From contig CAADVJ010000129.1 of assembly GCA_900752475.1 (NCBI GenBank), forward strand, positions 1 through 35,552: a stretch of 35,552 bases of DNA. The letters run 5' to 3'. The stretch comes from an uncultured Collinsella sp. Its GTDB lineage: Bacteria; Actinomycetota; Coriobacteriia; Coriobacteriales; Coriobacteriaceae. The notes under the pieces are model-generated. The model did not search any database. It saw only the letters and a program-made list of their open reading frames with translations, and was not told the DNA's origin. Made by a program: the position numbers and the translations under genes. Positions 1 through 7,180 of this stretch are shown here, piece after piece. Numbering within the stretch: the first letter of the stretch is position 1; every line of letters begins with the position of its first letter.

Positions 1-1
1 G

Positions 2-1516
2 CCTCTGGCACTTCAACAACATTGTCGCAGCCCCGACCCGCGGTCACGAGCGGGGGCTCCTGTCGTTTCCGTGCCCCTGGATTGGGTCATAGTGTCTGTT
101 ACGCAGTTCACCACCAAGTTCAACGGCTCCGAGCTTTCGGTCTTCGATTGCACCAGCATGGGTACACGCGGTCTGTTCTCGGCCTATATCGCAGCGTTCA
201 TTACCGTTTGGGTTTATAAGTTCTGCGTCTCGCGCGATCTGACCATTAAGCTGCCCAAGGAGGTTCCGGGCGCCATCGCTCAGAACTTCCGCGACATCAT
301 CCCCTTCGGTGGCGCTGTCATCATCTGCGGCATCATCGATGTCGTCGTGCGCAACCTCATGGGCGTTCCGTTCTCCGAGCTGCTTATCAAACTGCTCTCC
401 CCGCTCTTCACTGCGGCAGAGACCTACCCCGGACTCATCCTTATTCAGGCGGCCACCGCGTTCTTCTGGTTCATCGGCGTCCACGGCCCTTCGATTGTCC
501 AGCCGGGCATCGACCCCATCCGTCTTGCCAACCAGGCCGAGAACCTGCAGGTTCTGCTGGCCGGTGGCCACCCCGCCCACTCCCTCACCTTTAACATGTC
601 GCTCGTGGGTGAGTTCGGCGGCACCGGCGCCACGTTCATCGTGCCGCTTCTGCTGATTCTCTTTATGAAGTCCAAACAGCTCAAAGCCGTCGGCAAGGCC
701 TCGATTGTTCCTGTTGCCTTCGCCGTCAACGAACCGCTGCTCTTTGGCGCGCCGATGATCCTTAACCCCTACATGCTCATCCCCTTTGTTGCCGCCGGCT
801 GCGTCAACGTGAGTGTTGCCAAGTTCTTTATCGACAACGTGGGCATGAACGGCTTCTCCTTCGTGGTGCCTTGGGCTACCCCTGCCCCCATCGGCATCTT
901 CATCACTACAAACTTCCAGCTTATCGCCCTGGTATTTGTCGCGATCATCATCTTGCTGGACGCCATCATCTACCTGCCGTTCTTGAAGGCATACGATAAG
1001 CTGCTCTGCGACCAGGAAGCCGAGCGCGCCGCCGAGCTGGGTCTCGAGTCCGATGGTGCTGCCACCATCGCCGCCAGCACCTCTGCGCCCGCTGTCGAGC
1101 AGGCCACCGCTGCCGTCGAGCCGACCGCCGCTGCCGCTGACAGCAAGCCTGTCGCCGATCAGCCCGAGCCCGCTGCCGACGCATCCGCTAAGAAGGATGT
1201 CGACGGTCTGAAGGTCCTCGTCCTGTGCGCCGGCGCCGGCACCTCTGCCATGCTCGCCAACGCCATCAAGGAAGGTGCTGCGCAGACCGGAGAGAACATC
1301 GCTTCCTCCGCAGGCGCCTATGGCCAGCACACTGCCATCATGGATCAGTACGACGTCATCGTGCTCGCTCCGCAGGTTCGTAGCTACTACAACGACATGA
1401 AGGCCGACACCGATCGTCTGGGCATTAAGCTGCTCGCCCCGCGCGGCAAGGAATATATCGACCTTACCCGCGACCCCGCTGGCGCCATCAAGTGGCTCCG
1501 CGAGAACCTCGACTAG
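2..1516 (+). CDS. lacE: Lactose-type PTS EIICB (LacE-like), 5' end cut by window
   Basis: Membrane permease fused to its phosphocarrier; imports and phosphorylates a beta-galactoside or beta-glucoside. The frame is open to the window edge, so the N-terminus lies outside. Counted from the GTG at 71, an EIIC part with several hydrophobic spans (about residues 1-310) is joined by an Ala/Pro-rich linker to a lactose/cellobiose-type EIIB domain (about 380-481) with the phosphocysteine in VLCAGAGTS (Cys about 386). The linked lacG favours lactose. A complete paralogue lies at 5129-6823. The two align well from VSVTQF onward, but the first ~60 bases here do not match the paralogue, so a frameshift near the edge or local divergence is possible. 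No separate EIIA(Lac) gene is present in the window. Confidence 0.88.
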   Translation, partial: PLALQQHCRSPDPRSRAGAPVVSVPLDWVIVSVTQFTTKFNGSELSVFDCTSMGTRGLFSAYIAAFITVWVYKFCVSRDLTIKLPKEVPGAIAQNFRDIIPFGGAVIICGIIDVVVRNLMGVPFSELLIKLLSPLFTAAETYPGLILIQAATAFFWFIGVHGPSIVQPGIDPIRLANQAENLQVLLAGGHPAHSLTFNMSLVGEFGGTGATFIVPLLLILFMKSKQLKAVGKASIVPVAFAVNEPLLFGAPMILNPYMLIPFVAAGCVNVSVAKFFIDNVGMNGFSFVVPWATPAPIGIFITTNFQLIALVFVAIIILLDAIIYLPFLKAYDKLLCDQEAERAAELGLESDGAATIAASTSAPAVEQATAAVEPTAAAADSKPVADQPEPAADASAKKDVDGLKVLVLCAGAGTSAMLANAIKEGAAQTGENIASSAGAYGQHTAIMDQYDVIVLAPQVRSYYNDMKADTDRLGIKLLAPRGKEYIDLTRDPAGAIKWLRENLD

Positions 1517-1530
1517 TTCCTCCCTCTGTT

Positions 1531-1557
1531 GGTGCCCGGATCCCCAGTTCGGGCACC
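1531..1557 (+). other. Intercistronic hairpin between lacE and lacG
   Basis: An exact 8-bp inverted repeat (GGTGCCCG and CGGGCACC) with an 11-12 nt loop lies in the 75-bp gap between the two genes. There is no T-run after it, so it is probably not a full terminator; an mRNA-stabilising or processing hairpin is an inference. Confidence 0.5.
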
Positions 1558-1591
1558 TCTCCCTATTCGTATCCCACAGAAAGGATGACTC

Positions 1592-3013
1592 ATGATCAAC
1601 CCCATGCAGTTCCCCGACGGCTTTGTGTTTGGCGGCGCCACCGCCGCTTACCAGGTTGAGGGCGAGACCCGCACGCACGGCAAGGGCAAAGTGCCCTGGG
1701 ACGATTTCCTGGCAGCTCAGGGTCGCTTCTCCCCCGATCCCGCAAGCGATTTCTACAACAAGTACCCGGTCGATATCGACCTGTGCCAGCGCTTCGGCAT
1801 CAACGGCATCCGTGTCTCCATCGCCTGGAGCCGCATCTTCCCCAACGGCACCGGTGAGATTAACCCCGAGGGCGTCGCTTTCTATCACGAGCTTTTCGCC
1901 ACCTGCAACAAAGCTGGCGTTATCCCCTATGTCACGCTCGATCACTTTGATACGCCCGAGGCCTTTTACCAGAACGGCGGCGAGGGCTTCTTGACGCGCA
2001 CGACGATCGACGCCTTTGTCGAGTACGCCAAGTTCTGCTTTGCCGAGTTCACCGAGGTCAAGCACTGGTTTACCTTTAACGAGATTCCCGCGACCGCCGA
2101 GGGCAGCTTTATCGTCGGCAACTGGCCGCACGGCGAGAAGTATCGCCTGGACAAGGCTTTCCAGCTCATGCACAACATGATGGTGGCCCACGCCAAGGCC
2201 GTCGTCGCCTTCCATGAGGGCGGCTTTGAGGGCGAGATCGGCATTGTCCAGAACCTAGAGCCCAAGTATCCCCTCGATCCCAACAGCGCTGCCGACTGCG
2301 AGGCAGCTCGCATGGCCGACGTCATCAACAACCGCTGGGTACTCGACGCCACCTTCCGCGGCCACTATGCAGCCGACACCATGGAGGCTGCGACCAAGCT
2401 GGCCCATATCGCCGGCGGCGAGCTCGACGTCCGCGACGAGGACATCGCCGCGCTGACCGCCGCGCTCCCCTACAACGATTGCCTGGGCGTCAACACCTAC
2501 AAGTGCCAGTTCCTGCGTGCCGCCGAGGGCGAAAACGACATCAACCACAATGGCACCGGCGACAAGGGCTCCTCGCGCTGGTTCCTCAAGGGCGTGGGCG
2601 AGTCATGCGTGCGCGAAGGCGTACCCACCACCGATTGGGACTGGATTATCTATCCCGAGGGCCTCTACGACCTGCTGCTCCGCATTAAGAACGATTACCC
2701 CAACTACAAGAAGATCTACATCACCGAGAACGGCATGGGCTATAAGGACGACTTTGAGGACGGCTTTATCGACGACGCCCCTCGCATCGACTACATGCGT
2801 CAGCATCTCGCATGGATCCTCAAGGCAATCGACGGCGGCGTGAACGTCGACGGCTACTTTGTGTGGTCGCTGCAGGACCAGTTCTCCTGGACCAACGGCT
2901 ACAACAAGCGTTATGGCCTGTTCTACATCGACTTTGAGACCCAGAAGCGCTATCCCAAGGCGAGCGCGTACTGGTACAAGAACGTCGCGGAGACCGGCCT
3001 GCTTATGGCCTAG
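1592..3013 (+). CDS. lacG: 6-phospho-beta-galactosidase (GH1)
   Basis: Cytoplasmic GH1 hydrolase that splits lactose-6-phosphate, delivered by the upstream EIICB, into glucose and galactose-6-phosphate. At 473 aa it is full length. The acid/base Glu is E164 in TFNEI and the nucleophile is E379 in ITENG. Ser432, Lys439 and Tyr441 in FSWTNGYNKRYG keep the spacing of the phosphate-binding Ser/Lys/Tyr of Lactococcus LacG, which supports a phosphorylated substrate. The sequence resembles Lactococcus LacG along its length (recalled, not searched). The ATG at 1592 follows AAGGA at 1581-1585. It is probably co-transcribed with lacE and ends in the terminator at 3036-3078. A 6-phospho-beta-glucosidase is the less likely alternative. 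Confidence 0.93.
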   Translation: MINPMQFPDGFVFGGATAAYQVEGETRTHGKGKVPWDDFLAAQGRFSPDPASDFYNKYPVDIDLCQRFGINGIRVSIAWSRIFPNGTGEINPEGVAFYHELFATCNKAGVIPYVTLDHFDTPEAFYQNGGEGFLTRTTIDAFVEYAKFCFAEFTEVKHWFTFNEIPATAEGSFIVGNWPHGEKYRLDKAFQLMHNMMVAHAKAVVAFHEGGFEGEIGIVQNLEPKYPLDPNSAADCEAARMADVINNRWVLDATFRGHYAADTMEAATKLAHIAGGELDVRDEDIAALTAALPYNDCLGVNTYKCQFLRAAEGENDINHNGTGDKGSSRWFLKGVGESCVREGVPTTDWDWIIYPEGLYDLLLRIKNDYPNYKKIYITENGMGYKDDFEDGFIDDAPRIDYMRQHLAWILKAIDGGVNVDGYFVWSLQDQFSWTNGYNKRYGLFYIDFETQKRYPKASAYWYKNVAETGLLMA

Positions 3014-3035
3014 TTTCCGCCGCATACCCCCTGTC

Positions 3036-3078
3036 GGCCGCATGCGAATCCCCCACGGGTTCGCATGTGGCCTTTTTT
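3036..3078 (+). terminator. Rho-independent terminator of lacE-lacG
   Basis: A 13-bp inverted repeat (3036-3048 with 3060-3072, one G-T pair) with an 11-nt loop is followed directly by TTTTTT. It lies 22 bp after the lacG stop. Confidence 0.9.
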
Positions 3079-3103
3079 GTTTTGGCTCGGTCCGAACAGG
3101 CCG

Positions 3104-3327
3104 TTTGTCTCGATCTGTAATATCTAGCAGGGGTTTTCGGTCCTACCTGTTACAGATCCAGACAAACGAATGGCCCGAACTTGAAGATCTCGATCTGTAA
3201 CACGTAGCCCACTTTTAACCGTCTAACTGTTACAAATCGAGACAAACGCCACAGGTCAATCCCTTTAATCTCAATCTGTAACATCTAGCCGAGTTTTTCG
3301 ATTCCAACTGTTACAGATTGAGACAAT
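3104..3327. repeat. Tandem array of three 63-nt hairpin repeats
   Basis: Three copies of one unit lie at 3104-3166, 3184-3246 and 3265-3327. Each has an 18-nt arm (core TCTCRATCTGTAAC), a 27-nt interior and an 18-nt complementary arm (GTTACAGATYGAGA). The interior is exactly 27 nt in every copy and shares a weak TAGC and a C-rich 3' end. Start-to-start distance is 80 and 81 bp, with spacers of 17 and 18 nt. Copies 2 and 3 lack the outer TTTG of the left arm. Arm changes are partly compensated: CTCGAT pairs with ATCGAG in copy 2 and CTCAAT with ATTGAG in copy 3. With the lacG terminator and the fic operator, this accounts for the 452-bp gap between lacG and fic. Function is unknown. Confidence 0.9.
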
Positions 3328-3382
3328 TGGATAGTCAAATCCGCGCTTTCCAAGCAGCTGTGAAGCGCGCCTCTTTCCTTGT

Positions 3383-3457
3383 TTTCGGTATCACGAACAT
3401 ACTTTCGGTATCATTTAATGATATTATGATATCGAAAGTATGTTCGTGATACCGAAA
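3383..3457 (+). promoter_or_regulatory. 75-bp palindromic operator/promoter of fic
   Basis: Two 32-nt arms (3383-3414 and 3426-3457) are reverse complements with one mismatch, around an AT-rich 11-nt centre. Each arm holds two copies of TTTCGGTATCA (one changed to TTTCGATATCA), giving four related half-sites. A -10-like TATGAT lies at 3425-3430, inside the palindrome. The fic ribosome binding site AAAGGA begins where the right arm ends. The layout suggests repression by a regulator binding several half-sites. The winged-helix domain of the Fic protein itself is a plausible ligand (inference). Confidence 0.8.
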
Positions 3458-3465
3458 GGAGCCGC

Positions 3466-4698
3466 ATGCGCCAGTTCGATTACACCACAGTCCCAGCGGA
3501 ACTCGAAGCAACTCCAATCACCAACCTCCTCCTCTCGATACGCGAGCATAAAGGCCGTCAGCTTGCTCTGAGTCAAGTCAAACCCGAGCTTCTATCGTCC
3601 CTAATGGAGGAGGCTAAGATCCAAAGCACCCGATCCTCCAACGGACTTGAAGGAATTTATACCACCCAAAAAAGACTCAAAGCGATCATGGCGTATTCCG
3701 CCAAGCCAAGCTCCCGCGCAGAGGAAGAAATCGCTGGATACCGAGATGTGCTGTCGCTTATTCACGAGCAACACGATTCCATTCCCGTAACGCCATCGGT
3801 CATTCTGCAGTTGCATCGTGACCTCATGGCGCACACGGCAATCTCGTATGGAGGCCACTGGAAAGATAGCGATAACGAAATCGTCTCCATTGACGATCAA
3901 GGTAATCGATTTGTGCGCTTTAGGCCCCCTTCGGCTCTAGCAACCCCGGGACTTATTAAAGAAGCCTGCCAGTCCCTCAACGACGCCTTATCTCGTCAAG
4001 TTTGCGACCCCCTCCTTATATCATTCCGCTTTATCTTCGATTTTGTTAGCATTCATCCCTTCAACGATGGCAATGGCAGGATGAGCCGGCTCCTTACAAC
4101 GCTGCTGCTCGAAAAGACTGGATACGACGTTGCGCGTTACATCAGCATCGAACGACTTATTGAAGACAACAAAGCGCTTTACTACAACGCCCTCGCTGCA
4201 AGCTCCACTGGATGGAATGAAAATCAAAACACCGAAGTACCCTTTATCCGTTTCATGCTCGGAACAACCCTGGCCGCCTACCGACAGCTCGAGCAGCGTA
4301 CCTTAATTGAATCAAGCACTCGTCCCATGTCGAAGCAAGCGCGCATCGCTGTTCTATTTCAACAGAGACCCGGCATCATTAAGAAATCCGACATCCGGTC
4401 CAACTGCCCCGATATCAGCGAGGTAACCGTTAAACGAACCCTCGGTCAGCTTGTTAGTTGCAGCGCAATCGAAAAAACAGGAGCGGGCCGTTCGACGGGC
4501 TACATACTCAAAGACGTCCATGCTCTAGAACTATTCTTGCAATCCACAATACACGATGGCGAGGCCGCAATAACAAAAGAGGCCCCAAAGGATAAGCTCC
4601 TTGAACGTGTAAACCACGCCGAGGATGAAAGCAGAGAGGGGCTCTATGAAGACTACGATTCATTCTCAAGGGGCATAAAGACGAAATACGGAGTCTAG
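3466..4698 (+). CDS. Fic-family AMP-transferase with C-terminal winged helix
   Basis: Fic enzymes usually transfer AMP from ATP to a hydroxyl side chain of a target protein. The core motif HPFNDGNGRMSR (His197) is complete, so activity is expected. SNGLEG at residues 58-63 fits the (S/T)xxxE(G/N) inhibitory motif with Glu62. It lies before the Fic core, which makes this a class II, self-inhibited Fic. Residues ~285-348 look like a winged helix-turn-helix, a common fusion in stand-alone bacterial Fic proteins. The ATG at 3466 has AAAGGA 7 nt upstream. The gene is monocistronic and visibly more AT-rich than the flanking lac and gal genes, with more ATA and TTA codons, which suggests transfer. 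The target is unknown; toxin, stress-regulator or autoregulatory roles are all possible. Confidence 0.9.
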   Translation: MRQFDYTTVPAELEATPITNLLLSIREHKGRQLALSQVKPELLSSLMEEAKIQSTRSSNGLEGIYTTQKRLKAIMAYSAKPSSRAEEEIAGYRDVLSLIHEQHDSIPVTPSVILQLHRDLMAHTAISYGGHWKDSDNEIVSIDDQGNRFVRFRPPSALATPGLIKEACQSLNDALSRQVCDPLLISFRFIFDFVSIHPFNDGNGRMSRLLTTLLLEKTGYDVARYISIERLIEDNKALYYNALAASSTGWNENQNTEVPFIRFMLGTTLAAYRQLEQRTLIESSTRPMSKQARIAVLFQQRPGIIKKSDIRSNCPDISEVTVKRTLGQLVSCSAIEKTGAGRSTGYILKDVHALELFLQSTIHDGEAAITKEAPKDKLLERVNHAEDESREGLYEDYDSFSRGIKTKYGV

Positions 4699-4726
4699 TC
4701 ATATCCCAGAATAGCCACATCCTTGT

Positions 4727-4806
4727 TGCCCAAAGTTATTTGCGTGTCATTGTAAAGCGGTATCCCCGCGCCGGCAGGGGGGCAGAAGTATCGCCTGCTG
4801 CACTAG
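4727..4806. other. Duplicated flank of the deoR locus
   Basis: TTATTTGCGTGTCAT here matches TTATTTGCGCGTCAT near 9067, and both lie just beyond the 3' end of a deoR copy. With the remnant at 4807-4986 this shows that a deoR 3' segment plus its downstream flank exists twice. It partly explains the 430-bp gap between fic and the EIICB gene at 5129; the rest of that gap holds a terminator-like hairpin and nothing else I recognise. Confidence 0.6.
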
Positions 4807-4986
4807 CTAGCAGATGACCTGCGTGTGCTCCTCGATGGCGGCACGGTCCTCGGCCGTGGGCCCGACAAAGGCGGCGGTGCGGCGGCGGTACATGCCGCCT
4901 ACCAGGCACAGGTCACAGTCCTCGCGCGCCTCGAGCAGGCTAAAGACCGAAAGCGAGTTGGTCACATAGATGGAAGGCAGCTTGTC
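4807..4986 (-). pseudogene. DeoR/LacR-type regulator remnant with internal deletion
   Basis: Read on the minus strand, this encodes the end of a DeoR regulator almost identical to the intact copy at 9166-9930: VTNSLSVF, LLEAREDCDLCLVGGMY, RRRTAAFVGPTAED and EEHTQVIC before the TAG. After GPTAED the reading jumps directly to RAAIEEHTQVIC. About 79 codons present in the intact gene are missing in frame. The jump occurs between two copies of Ala-Glu-Asp codons, consistent with deletion at short homology. The N-terminal DNA-binding domain is absent: homology stops near 4986 and an in-frame stop lies at 5014-5016. It is a non-functional relic. Confidence 0.85.
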
Positions 4987-5057
4987 GGTGACTCGGAGAG
5001 CGCCAATGCGATCTCACGACGGTTGCGCTCATTGTCTCAATTAGATACTCAACGAAA

Positions 5058-5093
5058 TACGGACCCGCAGCTCAAATAAGCTGCGGGTCCGTA
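5058..5093 (-). terminator. Terminator-like hairpin after the second EIICB gene
   Basis: A perfect 15-bp inverted repeat with a 6-nt loop (CAAATA) lies 36 bp past the stop of the minus-strand EIICB gene. The run after the stem on the minus strand (TTTCGTTG) is only moderately T-rich. Confidence 0.6.
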
Positions 5094-5128
5094 CTATACG
5101 CCGACGAATCAACGACGGAGTGCATCCA

Positions 5129-6823
5129 CTATTTAGCCAGCTCCTGAACGATCCAGTCAATTGCACCTTCGGGATCGTTGGTAAGGTCGATATACTCCTT
5201 GCCCCTTGTGGTGAGCAGTTTAATTCCAAGGCGATCGGTATCGGCCTTCATAGCGTCATAGTACATGCGTGCCTGGGGCGCCAGAACAATCACGTTGTAC
5301 TGATCCATCGTATCATAGTGGCTTCCGTACGCACCGGACTGAGAAACCAGATCGATACCCTTAGCAGCGGCGCCTTCGCGAAGAGCATTTGCCAAGAGAG
5401 TCGAAGTGCCGGCACCCTGGCAAAGCACAAGCACGCGGATCTGCTCCGCCTTGTCCTTTACCGCCTCGAGAGCTTTTGCGACATTTTCCTGTGCGGCAAT
5501 AGCATCTGCATCCGAGGTTCCTGCAGTCTCCTTTGCAGACTCTTCCAAACAAAGCTGATGGTCATACGCCTTGCAGAACGGATAGTAAATCACAAAGTCA
5601 ACGACCAACAGCACTGCAATCAATACAAGAGAACGTACATCAAGACCTGTGGTGAGGAATGCACCGATTGGGCCGGGAAGCGCCCACGGCATGGTATACA
5701 TGGGGGCGTTCATTCCAATGACGTCAATGAAAAACTTACCGATTATAGCGTTGACCATAGGAGCCGCTAGGAAGGGCACGAACATATAGGGATTGAGAAC
5801 AATCGGCATACCGAAGAGAACGGGCTCGTTAACTCCAAAAATCACCGGGATAATCGATGCCTTGCCCATGGCTTTAAGCTGCTTGGAACGCATAAACATG
5901 ATCAGGATAATAGGAACGATGAACGTGCAGCCAGAACCGCCCAGACCGCCGATGAAGTTTGTAAAGTCCAGCGCGAGAGCAATTGACGGGTGTCCACCTG
6001 CTTGGTAAACCGCAAGATTGGTAACGGTATTGTCGTAGAGCGCAGCATTGATCGGAGTCATGACAACCGAGGCACCGTGAATGCCCATAAATTGGAAAAG
6101 TGCGACCGCGCCCTCGATAAGCGCCATGCCAGGATAGGTGTCGACCGCGGAGAACAGCGGCGAGATAAGAGCGGATACCAAATTGGCGAACGGCACAGCA
6201 AGCAGCTTACGGCTCGCGAGATCGATAAAAGCGCACGCAAGGATCGAAAACCCAAACGCAAAGATATCGCGAAAACTCTGCGCAATAGAGCCAGGGACCT
6301 CTTTGGGGAGCTTGATCGTCACATTATGGCTAATGCACACCTTATAGATATTAACGGTCAAGAATGCGGATACGAACGCAGCGATAAAACCCTTGGTTCC
6401 CATGTAGCCGGTTTCAAAAACAGACGTATCTGCTCCGCCAATCGAGACAACATCGTTCGTCACCGATAGCAAGAACATGCCGCACATGGCACAAACCATG
6501 CACGAGGTGGGGTTGAGAGATTTGCCCGAAGGCATGCGGCGGTTCATCGACTTGGCAAGTGAGCTCGCCGTGGTGCCGGCCACCATAATGCCAAGAAGCC
6601 CCATGGTATATGCATAGATTTTATTGAAGAAATCCAGCACCTCAGACGGAAGCGCGATGCCTACATAGGCAGGGAGCGTCGAAAGAAGAAGGAACAGACT
6701 CGAGAACAGCACAATTGGCATATTCGAGAGAAAGCCATCCTTAATCGCCACCAGATAAATGTTCCTCGAGATTTTGTCGAAGAGGGCCTGGTGTTTTTCA
6801 AGGAATTTGACGATAGCGTCCAT
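5129..6823 (-). CDS. lacE: Lactose/cellobiose-type PTS EIICB, second complete copy
   Basis: Complete 564-aa sugar permease fused to its phosphocarrier domain. The start chosen is the ATG at 6823 (MDAIVKFLEKHQ), which has AAGGA 6-7 nt upstream; a longer frame to 6895 lacks one. EIIC covers about residues 1-430 with many hydrophobic spans and the conserved KLPKEVPG segment. After a charged linker, EIIB (about 462-564) has the phosphocysteine in VLCQGAGTS (about Cys468). It is a paralogue of the partial gene at 2-1516. It lacks an adjacent glycosidase and EIIA. It is transcribed divergently from a barrel-like protein and a GntR gene that probably form its control circuit. Sugar specificity (lactose, cellobiose or another beta-glycoside) cannot be read from the sequence. 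Confidence 0.9.
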   Translation of the reverse strand: MDAIVKFLEKHQALFDKISRNIYLVAIKDGFLSNMPIVLFSSLFLLLSTLPAYVGIALPSEVLDFFNKIYAYTMGLLGIMVAGTTASSLAKSMNRRMPSGKSLNPTSCMVCAMCGMFLLSVTNDVVSIGGADTSVFETGYMGTKGFIAAFVSAFLTVNIYKVCISHNVTIKLPKEVPGSIAQSFRDIFAFGFSILACAFIDLASRKLLAVPFANLVSALISPLFSAVDTYPGMALIEGAVALFQFMGIHGASVVMTPINAALYDNTVTNLAVYQAGGHPSIALALDFTNFIGGLGGSGCTFIVPIILIMFMRSKQLKAMGKASIIPVIFGVNEPVLFGMPIVLNPYMFVPFLAAPMVNAIIGKFFIDVIGMNAPMYTMPWALPGPIGAFLTTGLDVRSLVLIAVLLVVDFVIYYPFCKAYDHQLCLEESAKETAGTSDADAIAAQENVAKALEAVKDKAEQIRVLVLCQGAGTSTLLANALREGAAAKGIDLVSQSGAYGSHYDTMDQYNVIVLAPQARMYYDAMKADTDRLGIKLLTTRGKEYIDLTNDPEGAIDWIVQELAK

Positions 6824-7007
6824 AACACATCCTTTCATGATTCCCGGGCACACAACGATATATCCGGACTCAACCGTCGTCGTCCCCGTTTGCATCCACT
6901 TATAGTAAGTGAATACGTTCTTGTGCGAAATGTAATATCATTTACGCGATTTGTCATAACCAATTCTTTTTCCGCTTTGTCGATATGTCAAGAATTCAAA
7001 TACTTAT

Positions 7008-7098
7008 TCGGTGAATGGTAGTTGATTTATATAAGGTTTTCCCAGCTAAAGGCCATTTTTTCCGAGCAGTACAATAAGTTTGCAACCGTTCACCGATT
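7008..7098. promoter_or_regulatory. Inverted pair of a motif shared with the amino-sugar PTS region
   Basis: TCGGTGAATGGTAGTT (7008-7023) and ACCGTTCACCGATT (7085-7098) lie in inverted relation between the divergent EIICB and barrel-protein genes. Nearly identical sequences occur at 22677-22692 and 22697-22710 upstream of the mannose-family PTS operon. They are likely sites for a regulator common to both systems. Confidence 0.55.
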
Positions 7099-7134
7099 GG
7101 ATATAACATATTTAATATATTGTTGTAACAATAT
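7080..7134 (+). promoter_or_regulatory. Promoter and palindromic operator for the 7181 gene
   Basis: A TTGCAA hexamer (7080-7085) and TATAAC (7102-7107) are separated by 16 nt. Ten bases downstream is a perfect 18-bp palindrome (ATATTGTT GT AACAATAT, 7117-7134), placed to block transcription start. The GntR protein encoded at 8174 is the natural candidate ligand (inference). The 357-bp divergent region 6824-7180 holds this, the motif pair above and otherwise only AT-rich sequence. Confidence 0.6.
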
Positions 7135-7180
7135 TAGTGACGATGTCACAAGCCTGTCGTTCTAGTCAAAGGAAGTAACA

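Noticed and set aside
44..2215. 723-codon open frame on the minus strand over lacE-lacG
   Set aside because: It lies opposite two well-supported genes; composition is typical of an antisense shadow in GC-rich DNA and shows no family motif.
3104..3327. CRISPR array
   Set aside because: Period looks CRISPR-like but the repeat is a 63-nt hairpin with varying interior, spacers are only 17-18 nt, there are two or three units, and no cas gene is present.
3335..3517. 60-codon minus-strand frame across the fic operator
   Set aside because: It consists of the palindrome read backwards plus the fic start; no ribosome binding site or conservation signal.
4825..5079. Plus-strand small gene after fic
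   Set aside because: It is the reverse reading of the DeoR relic; the minus strand carries the recognisable protein similarity.
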